From positions 62,001-126,000 of the forward strand of contig CAKULD010000004.1 in assembly GCA_934667065.1 (NCBI GenBank): a stretch of DNA of 64,000 nucleotides. Direction: 5' to 3'. A program made the position numbers and the translations under genes. The notes under the pieces are model-generated. The model ran no database searches. It had not been told where the DNA came from and saw only the letters and a list, made by a program, of their open reading frames with translations. Shown here one piece after another: positions 57,610-64,000 of the stretch. Source of the stretch: an uncultured Collinsella sp. Lineage in GTDB: Bacteria > Actinomycetota > Coriobacteriia > Coriobacteriales > Coriobacteriaceae. Positions within the stretch are counted from its first letter, which is position 1; each line of letters begins with the position of its first letter.

Positions 57610-58512
57610 ATGGATCGCAAAAAAGCAATCGCGCTCTCATTTTCCGTTCCCGTCGCATGGGGCTTTTCGTATCCCCTCATGAAGATCGGCATGGACAGCA
57701 TGAACGCCACGAGCATCGTCGCGCTTCGCTGCCTCATCGCCTTCGCGGCCTGCCTACTGCTTTTCCATAAGCGCGCTTTCCGTATCAACCGCGACCTGAT
57801 GGTCCGCGCCGCCATTATCGGTGCCATCATGGCAACCGAGCTCACCTGCATGTGCCTGGGTTCCAGCCTCACGTCCGCCTCAACCGCCGGCTTTTTGCAG
57901 AGCCTGACGGTCGTGATCGTGCCGTTTGCCAACGCCGCCCTGCTGCGTCGCGCCCCGGAGCGCAAAGTGCTCGTCGGTACCGCCATCGTCACCTGCGGCA
58001 TGCTGCTGCTCTCGGGCGCCGACTTTACCAGCCTGAACCCCGGCGCGCTCATTATGCTGCTCTCCGCCTTTGTCTATGCCGGCCACATCATCGTCGCCAA
58101 GCGTTTTGTCGAGGAAGTCGACCCCCTGGGCCTGGGCGTCTGGCAGTTGGGCTTTGCCGGTTTGTTCTCGGGCATTGCCGCATTCGCTTTTGGCGGCTTT
58201 ACGCTCCCCAGCACCCCGAGCGAGGTTGTTGTCGTCGTCGCCCTCGCGCTCATCTGCTCGGCCTACGGCTTCATCACGCAGACGCTCGTACAGCCCCATG
58301 TGCCCGCCGAGACCACCGGCTTCGCCTTCTCACTCGAGCCGGTCTGCTCTGCCGTCTTCTCGTTCTTCTTGGTCGGCGAGGTCCTGAGCCCCATCTCCTT
58401 CTTTGGCGCTGCTCTCATCCTCTCCGGCGTCATGGTGGCAACCGTCGAGCTTCCGCGCCTTCGCGCCCGCAGCCATGCTCGCATGGCCGGAACGCCCGAG
58501 CACGTCTCCTAA
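57610..58512 (+). CDS. EamA/DMT-family transporter
   Basis: A 300-residue permease with two EamA repeats and about ten helices: ALSFSVPVAWGFSYPLMKIG, MATELTCMCLGSSLTSASTAG and TTGFAFSLEPVCSAVFSFFLVGEVL (in parts). AAAAGGAG precedes the ATG. It is paired with a divergent LysR gene, as at 13.0-14.9 kb, which suggests an old duplication of a regulator/exporter module. Substrate not predictable. Confidence 0.9.
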   Translation: MDRKKAIALSFSVPVAWGFSYPLMKIGMDSMNATSIVALRCLIAFAACLLLFHKRAFRINRDLMVRAAIIGAIMATELTCMCLGSSLTSASTAGFLQSLTVVIVPFANAALLRRAPERKVLVGTAIVTCGMLLLSGADFTSLNPGALIMLLSAFVYAGHIIVAKRFVEEVDPLGLGVWQLGFAGLFSGIAAFAFGGFTLPSTPSEVVVVVALALICSAYGFITQTLVQPHVPAETTGFAFSLEPVCSAVFSFFLVGEVLSPISFFGAALILSGVMVATVELPRLRARSHARMAGTPEHVS

Positions 58513-58599
58513 TCCCCGCTCCTCGCGCAGTCGCAGCGTAAAGGCCATCGGACGCCCTTACAATAGATGCCAGCAAAGCATCTGCCACAAAGGAGCCCC

Positions 58600-59328
58600 A
58601 TGGACACCGCAACTCGCGACCGTAACATAGCAACTTGGTTGGGCGATGCGCCGCAGCCGGTACGTGACACCACGAACCAGTTGCTCGAGCGCATCGCCCT
58701 TTTGCGTGCCGAGCAGACGATCTACCCGGCGCAAGATGACATTCTCAATGCCCTCGCCTACACGCCGGCCGACCAGGTCAAGGTTGTCATCTTGGGTCAG
58801 GACCCGTATCACGGACCCAACCAGGCCATGGGACTATCGTTCTCGGTTCCCGCGACGCAAACCAAGCTGCCGCCCAGCCTGCGCAACATCTATAAGGAAC
58901 TCAATGCGGACCTGGGCTGTCCCATCCCCGCCACGGGCGACCTAACGCCATGGGCGCAGCAGGGCGTCTTACTCCTTAACACCACGCTTACCGTACGTGA
59001 GCACGCCGCCAACTCACACGCCAAGCTTGGCTGGAGCACCTTAACCGACTACATCATCGAGCGCTGCTGCCAGTTGCCCCAGCCCGTGGTCTTTTTGGCA
59101 TGGGGACGCTTTGCCCAGCAGATGGTCGAAGGCAAGCTCGCCGCAACCGGCACGGGCGAGGCGACCGGCAAGTTCTGCCTGGCGTCCACACACCCCTCGC
59201 CGCTTTCGGCCAACCGGGCCACGGCGGAGCTCCCCGCTTTTATGGGGTCGCGCCCCTTCTCGGCCACCAACGACCTGCTCGAGCAAAACGGCAGCAGCCC
59301 CATCGGCTGGGGCTGCCTAGCTTCGTAA
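58600..59328 (+). CDS. ung: Uracil-DNA glycosylase
   Basis: Family-1 UDG (242 residues) that removes uracil from DNA. The water-activating motif is VVILGQDPYHGPNQAMGLSF (catalytic Asp in GQDPYHG), then GVLLLNTTLTV, FLAWGRFAQ, and ASTHPSPLSANR with the catalytic His of HPSPLSA. AAAGGAG precedes the ATG at 58600; an 11-codon extension upstream is discarded. It stops 9 nt before the convergent surface-protein gene ends. Confidence 0.96.
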   Translation: MDTATRDRNIATWLGDAPQPVRDTTNQLLERIALLRAEQTIYPAQDDILNALAYTPADQVKVVILGQDPYHGPNQAMGLSFSVPATQTKLPPSLRNIYKELNADLGCPIPATGDLTPWAQQGVLLLNTTLTVREHAANSHAKLGWSTLTDYIIERCCQLPQPVVFLAWGRFAQQMVEGKLAATGTGEATGKFCLASTHPSPLSANRATAELPAFMGSRPFSATNDLLEQNGSSPIGWGCLAS

Positions 59329-59337
59329 GTCCTCTTC

Positions 59338-62300
59338 CTAGCCGGCAATCCAAAAATCGGGATACTCATTGATATCGATGGGATTGGACAGCTCGCTGAT
59401 ATCGGCGATAGGCTCCATGCCCATCATCGCGCGCAGGCGATTCTCGCACTCCATGATCGGCTCATTCACGGCCTTATTGAGCACGTCGAAGGTCGGCGAT
59501 TCAAATGTGTCCATGTTGACATTGCTGAACCACTTGCTCCAAACGTAGTTCTCTTCATCGTCGTCCACGAAAGCCCCAACCATCTGACGGGACCAGGCCT
59601 TGAGGAATGCCTCGCGGTCGGCTTCGGCAACATCGAGCGTCACGTTACTGCCAAACGAGAACGGCGTGTTCTCCATCCCGCCCAGCAACTCCGGCAGCGG
59701 ACAACCAGCAGGCAGCGTTACCGTCACACCACTACAGCCGATAAACGCGCCGCTTTGGATGCCGACCACCTTATCGCACAGCACGATCTCGGTAAGATTC
59801 GAGCAGCGCGAAAAGGCATTCGAAGCGATTACGGTTGGTCCCGTCAACACACTCGACAACTCAGCCTGCTCAATATCGGACGGAGCCGAGACCAGTGTGG
59901 CCGTTCCGTCACCGTTATCCTCAATCTTCCATTCGGTGCTCTCGGACGCATCGCCGTCCATCGGAATCACCGTGGACGCCTCGACCTGTGGCAGCCCCAT
60001 CATAGTGCGCAAGCGATTCTCGGGCTCCAGAAGGTTCTCGGCCATTTTTGCCTCGACCGCCTCAACCGTCGGCTCTGGGCCCACTCCCATATAGAAGTCC
60101 ATGAACATATTCCAATAGACTTCTTCGAAATAGGCGTCGTAGTCGTCATAGCCAATAAAGCCGTAGGTCCACGCGTTCAGGTAGTCCTGCTCCATGCCGC
60201 TCGGCACCGACAGGCGAATGCGGCTCGCCTCCTCCTCGGCGTCAGTCGCGCCGTCAAAGAAGAAGCCTACGCCCGGTGACGGATAGCCCAGCGTCGCAAT
60301 GCCAGCACCGACCGTCAAGCTCGTAAAGTTAGCATCGCTGCCGAACACCGAGGACGCCAAATAGTTTTGAGAGCCCAGGCCCGTGGCGCTATCGTAGTCG
60401 CCATTGCTGTTCGCCACGAACGATGCACTCGTAAGCCTCAAGCAATTGGTGAATGCCTGGTCGTTGATATCGAGGGTTGCCGCATGGAGCGACGCGGACG
60501 TTAAGTTCGTGCAGCCGTCGAATGCCGAGACGCCAACAGAGATGTCGTTGTTGGGAAGATCGATGTTCAGATTGCCGGCAATGCCCGAATTCCTAAAGGC
60601 GTAGCGATCGATGTACTCCAAGCGGGGCGCCGAAGACCAATCGATATCCCACACGCCACCGGTTCCCTCAAACGCGCCGGGCAGGTCCCTGGCGCCGGAC
60701 GAGGAATAGCCGCCAAAGATCTCCAGCGTGCTCGGCAACAATTCGATCGTGCCATTGAGTACCGAGGGTGCACCGAGCAGAATGCTGGGCTTGCCCTCTT
60801 CGTCGCCACGGTAGTAGCCGTAGAGAAGGACGGTATCGTCGCCCTGCGCATCGCAAGCAAAATCGTAAATACCGCTGATGGCGACAAAGCGGCTGTCATA
60901 GCCCCGAACCTCGCCATCGGGCGCATACCAGGTGCAGCCAGCCGGATTAGGATTCTCGGTCGTGGCAAACGAAGCCCTTTTGGCACGCGATGCCACAAAG
61001 CCCAGGCCCGTACAGCCGTTAAAGGCATCGGCCCCCACCTCGATGCTATCGGACGTCCCAAAGAACACGCCTTGCAGGTTCTGGCAGTTCTCAAACGCGT
61101 TGCGACCGATCTCGCTCGTATGCTCGCCCAGGTTGACAAACATGAGCTCCGCATCGCCCGAGAAGGCGTACGGTGCGATGGTATTCACCTCGAGTTGTTT
61201 AGCGTCGTCCGTATGCAACGTGCCGTCAAAGGTCGCAGGCAGATTGCCGTCTTCGTCGCCGGCAGCAGACAGCAGGATTATCTCGCCATCGTTGTCGTAA
61301 TACAGGTATCCCTCCTGCGACAGGCTCATCTTAATAACGCGCGCATTGGGTGCGCCGGCAGCAGCCTTATGCTGCTCAACATAGGCAACCTGCTCGTCCG
61401 TAGCGCACACAATGGTCTGCACCGAGCCGCCCGCAAGGCAGCCGTCCTCGAGCGTCACCTCGTCACCAAACCACGGCATGAGCACCAACGTATCGACCGA
61501 GGTGTTGCCCGCAAAGGCACCCTTCATGATGTTGTTGGAAATCTGCACCAGCGCGATGTTGGAACCCGTATCGAGTACGCAGCACAAATCACTTTCAAGC
61601 TCCGAATCCAGACTGTACACAAGACCTTGAGAGTACATAAGCTGTACGTCGGGGTTACTCGCAGGCGACACATAGACGCCGTAGGCATTCTCCAACTCTT
61701 CCGCATGTTCGACCATAAAATCGAGCAGCAGGGAGTCATCGACGACGAGCGCGCAATCCCGCAGGCCGCTCACGTCAATCTGGGGTAGCTTGCCCTTTTT
61801 AGACGCATGTAAAACGATGTGAACGAGCTTGTTGTGATTGGGCACGACGACATTGGTTACATCGGCGGGAACATCGAGCTCGCGCGTATTGTACGGAATA
61901 CCCAGGTATTCTTTGCCGTCATGGGAGGTCAAAATGCCGTCATCCGTTGCGGTATAGACGGGATTGTCCGATGCCACGCGGTAGGCGTCGAGCACTTGAA
62001 AACCAGCATCGACGTTGACGTAGTACACCGAGGACGGTAGTTCCAGATTGTTGATCTGCCAAGTAAAGCCCTCGCGTTGACGGCTATCGGTATAGGCATC
62101 GACTGCCTGTACACCTTGCGGGACGCACAGGGTCTCGACACCGCCGTCAACCGACACCGCCGCCTCATCGACATCTACGAGCGTCTGTAGGCGCGAGCTA
62201 TTGAGACTGGTCGGGTCATCGTCAAAGCGATAGTCATCGTCGAGAGCATAGCCCTGAAAGCGCACCTTGTAGGCGGAGTCAATCGACACGACATCGCCGG

Positions 62301-63594
62301 GGACCACTACATGGCGACCGGGCGTTAGCGTATAGAAATACGGGGCGGGCGTCTCATTCTCGCACCAGCCCAGCAACAGAGCATTGAGATACCCGTCCGA
62401 ATCGACATGGCCCGCCTGCTTCATAAACGCCTCTTGCGCGTTAACACCGAGCAAGTTCGCCTTGGCGCTCAACGTATTCCAAAGCACGCTGCGTTGCCCG
62501 TCCGAATCGGGCTGACCGACCACAAACAGGCACGACTGCGCCGGTTGGATGGTAACGGTACGGGTCGTCCACGCTGCATCTTGTGATAGGCGCAGGGAGA
62601 CGCTCACCGTTAGCGGCTGGCTTGAGCAAAGCGCCGGATTCTGCTCCCCGGCAGTATTGGTCCATGAGTTGATGCGGAAGTAGGGGAACGCGGCGAATTC
62701 ATCCTTGGTACAGGCAAGGTAATAGAGACCGATGTCATCGCTCCAGTGAACGTCCATAGCGCAAAACAGCGTCCATGCATCGAGCATTTGGCCGTCGTAG
62801 ATTGCATCCGTAATGGGTGCGATTTCCACCTTGCCAGCATCGACCACGCCGGCGTTGCCGGTAAACTGCGTAAAAAACGTCGTGTCACCCATGGGTGCGC
62901 CCTTTTGGGGCGTGGGGTCCTGCAGCAGATATTTATAGGAATTCGCTGTCGAGCTGTTCGAGCCGCCTGCACCAGATCCACCACCGGTGCCAGAACCGCC
63001 TCCACTACCGCCCGTGCTACCACCGGTGCCACCGCCAGCGTTGATAACAGGGCCAAGAACGCCACCAGCAGACGCACTGCCACCCGTCCCGTTTCCGCCC
63101 ACGCCTCCTGCAACCGTCACACCGGAGCCATTGGCATTGCCCGTAACGTTATAGGCAGTCGTTCCGCTTTGGCTCGTCAAATTGGCCTGCATCGGCACAT
63201 CGGCAAGCGAGGCCTCCTGTTCGCGGGCACTCGTATCTTCACGATCGCTCTGGTCGTCGTGCCGATTCGCCTCGGCGTCGGTCGAAGTCGAACTGATTCG
63301 ATAGGCCTCGTCAGACGCGGCATCACCATGGGCATAGGTCGCAATATATGAGGAAGGGTCAAAGTTCAGGCCATTTTGTGCCAGCTCAAACGCACCAACA
63401 CCAAATGCACCGACTGCTGCCACCGAAGCCGCCACGGCAACTATGCGCGAGGCAGAGGGCAGCGCAACGCGGTGCGCAAGTTGATCGACAACGCGCTCGC
63501 CAGCACCCTGCGAGCGCTCGCCCTGGGGCTTTTTCAGTCGTGCGGCGGCAGCGCTTTTGCGCGAGGCCATATGTTGAGGCTTCTTAGATATCAC
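59338..63594 (-). CDS. Giant BspA-like leucine-rich-repeat surface protein
   Basis: A 1418-residue protein. One N-terminal hydrophobic segment (RIVAVAASVAAVGAFGVGAF, residues about 50-69) acts as signal anchor, followed by a Gly/Ser-rich spacer (about 165-215). Several LRR_5/BspA-type repeats follow, for example EIGRNAFENCQNLQGVFFG, ISVGVSAFDGCTNLTSASL and IQSGAFIGCSGVTVTLPAG. No LPxTG sortase signal is present at the C-terminus. BspA-type proteins bind fibronectin or other bacteria in gut and oral species, so an adhesive role is likely. GTG at 63594 with GGGAG upstream is the assumed start; the ATG 8 codons later is possible. Confidence 0.85.
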   Translation of the reverse strand: MISKKPQHMASRKSAAAARLKKPQGERSQGAGERVVDQLAHRVALPSASRIVAVAASVAAVGAFGVGAFELAQNGLNFDPSSYIATYAHGDAASDEAYRISSTSTDAEANRHDDQSDREDTSAREQEASLADVPMQANLTSQSGTTAYNVTGNANGSGVTVAGGVGGNGTGGSASAGGVLGPVINAGGGTGGSTGGSGGGSGTGGGSGAGGSNSSTANSYKYLLQDPTPQKGAPMGDTTFFTQFTGNAGVVDAGKVEIAPITDAIYDGQMLDAWTLFCAMDVHWSDDIGLYYLACTKDEFAAFPYFRINSWTNTAGEQNPALCSSQPLTVSVSLRLSQDAAWTTRTVTIQPAQSCLFVVGQPDSDGQRSVLWNTLSAKANLLGVNAQEAFMKQAGHVDSDGYLNALLLGWCENETPAPYFYTLTPGRHVVVPGDVVSIDSAYKVRFQGYALDDDYRFDDDPTSLNSSRLQTLVDVDEAAVSVDGGVETLCVPQGVQAVDAYTDSRQREGFTWQINNLELPSSVYYVNVDAGFQVLDAYRVASDNPVYTATDDGILTSHDGKEYLGIPYNTRELDVPADVTNVVVPNHNKLVHIVLHASKKGKLPQIDVSGLRDCALVVDDSLLLDFMVEHAEELENAYGVYVSPASNPDVQLMYSQGLVYSLDSELESDLCCVLDTGSNIALVQISNNIMKGAFAGNTSVDTLVLMPWFGDEVTLEDGCLAGGSVQTIVCATDEQVAYVEQHKAAAGAPNARVIKMSLSQEGYLYYDNDGEIILLSAAGDEDGNLPATFDGTLHTDDAKQLEVNTIAPYAFSGDAELMFVNLGEHTSEIGRNAFENCQNLQGVFFGTSDSIEVGADAFNGCTGLGFVASRAKRASFATTENPNPAGCTWYAPDGEVRGYDSRFVAISGIYDFACDAQGDDTVLLYGYYRGDEEGKPSILLGAPSVLNGTIELLPSTLEIFGGYSSSGARDLPGAFEGTGGVWDIDWSSAPRLEYIDRYAFRNSGIAGNLNIDLPNNDISVGVSAFDGCTNLTSASLHAATLDINDQAFTNCLRLTSASFVANSNGDYDSATGLGSQNYLASSVFGSDANFTSLTVGAGIATLGYPSPGVGFFFDGATDAEEEASRIRLSVPSGMEQDYLNAWTYGFIGYDDYDAYFEEVYWNMFMDFYMGVGPEPTVEAVEAKMAENLLEPENRLRTMMGLPQVEASTVIPMDGDASESTEWKIEDNGDGTATLVSAPSDIEQAELSSVLTGPTVIASNAFSRCSNLTEIVLCDKVVGIQSGAFIGCSGVTVTLPAGCPLPELLGGMENTPFSFGSNVTLDVAEADREAFLKAWSRQMVGAFVDDDEENYVWSKWFSNVNMDTFESPTFDVLNKAVNEPIMECENRLRAMMGMEPIADISELSNPIDINEYPDFWIAG

Positions 63595-63609
63595 GCAGAT
63601 CTACTCCCT

Positions 63610-64000
63610 CTATAACGCATGCAGCACGCAGCGACGGAAGTGTTCAATTACATTCTTTGGCGCCGGCATGTTCTGATGCAGACGCTCGGCAAAGCGACGA
63701 AGGGTGCGCAGCTCGTTGGGCTTAAGCACATACCCGCCAAAAACATAGGCCTGGTAGAGCTGAATGACCCGGCGATACTCCCAGGGGTCAATCGCAGGGA
63801 ATATCTCGGCAAAGGAATCGAGGCACTCGAACGGCTTGGTTTCATCAAAGACCGCAACACCGCTCTGCTCCATCACAAGCACCAAGTAGCTATAGAGCGC
63901 CGGGATGCAAATGTCCTGATCGTCATTCGAAAGATCCCGCGCGCGTCGATGACGCACCACAAGCATGCGGCCAAGCAGGGCAAGCGACACCAAGGCGACA
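63610..64000 (-). CDS. C-terminus of a membrane protein, transglutaminase/DUF4129-like (5' part outside window)
   Basis: The reading frame is open to the right edge, so the true start is beyond 64000. It begins in a transmembrane helix (VALVSLALLGRMLVVRHRRA) and continues as a soluble tail, ALYSYLVLVMEQSGVAVFDE ... LDSFAEIFPAIDPWEYRRVI. This layout fits the DUF4129-like C-terminal part of transglutaminase-core membrane proteins. The stop lies 15 nt before the BspA-like gene's start, so the two are probably one operon. The family call is tentative because the catalytic core is not in view. Confidence 0.55.
   Translation of the reverse strand, partial: VALVSLALLGRMLVVRHRRARDLSNDDQDICIPALYSYLVLVMEQSGVAVFDETKPFECLDSFAEIFPAIDPWEYRRVIQLYQAYVFGGYVLKPNELRTLRRFAERLHQNMPAPKNVIEHFRRCVLHAL

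Overview
The window is a gene-dense, GC-rich bacterial chromosome segment (GC clearly above 50% by eye). Shine-Dalgarno sites are strong (AAGGAGG-type) and GTG/TTG starts occur. The gene content suggests a gut Actinobacterium of the Coriobacteriia, most like Collinsella: a bile salt hydrolase-type enzyme, DXP-independent PLP synthesis (PdxST), thiamine salvage under a TPP riboswitch, rubrerythrin, Kup, a large BspA-like surface protein and soluble GGDEF/EAL proteins. The genus is an inference from content; no rRNA, tRNA, CRISPR array or complete insertion sequence was seen.

Layout. 1-4.4 kb: aldehyde and alcohol dehydrogenases, a DUF5131 protein, rubrerythrin. 4.4-6.0 kb: a PD-(D/E)XK-like (DUF559-type) gene bracketed by two 119-bp repeats with inverted ends. 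6-9 kb: MocR/PdxR-type regulator divergent from pdxS-pdxT. 9.05-9.54 kb: a nest of palindromic elements, including one copy of a two-hairpin element whose second copy lies at 11.13-11.29 kb. 9.5-15 kb: an RGG-tailed protein, a peptide deformylase-like gene, an XRE-aminotransferase fusion with a palindromic operator, and a LysR/EamA pair. 15-22.8 kb: Kup, bile salt hydrolase, a second deformylase-like gene, two NCS2 permeases, an esterase. 22.9-26 kb: MetE-like methyltransferase, LysR, HAD phosphatase. 26-28.2 kb: TPP riboswitch and thiM, thiamine-binding protein, thiE. 28.3-36.8 kb: patatin-like lipase and three tandem cyclic-di-GMP proteins. 36.8-37.7 kb: an AT-richer scar with a small membrane protein and a transposase-like fragment. 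37.7-40.6 kb: flavin reductase, ArsC-like protein, COG0523 GTPase, TrmL. 40.6-44.5 kb: an accessory block (hypothetical protein, DUF4230 protein, lipoprotein, serine recombinase). 44.5-50.8 kb: UvrA-like ABC protein, GNAT, AAA ATPase, TetM-like GTPase. 51-59.3 kb: MscL with a zinc ribbon, RNA methyltransferases, small membrane proteins, MATE pump, a second LysR/EamA pair, Ung. 59.3-64 kb: a 1418-residue BspA-type surface protein behind a truncated gene for a probable transglutaminase/DUF4129 protein.

Cooperating sets: PdxR-like regulator with PdxST for PLP; ThiM, a thiamine-binding protein and ThiE for thiamine salvage; three c-di-GMP proteins of shared architecture; two LysR/EamA divergons. 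The most novel-looking signals are non-coding: (1) the 119-bp repeats, each starting at the stop codon of a minus-strand gene and bracketing a putative defence nuclease in a cassette-like way; (2) the two-hairpin element, whose two copies keep loops and linkers while the stem sequences differ but still pair; (3) several other palindrome families in intergenic gaps.
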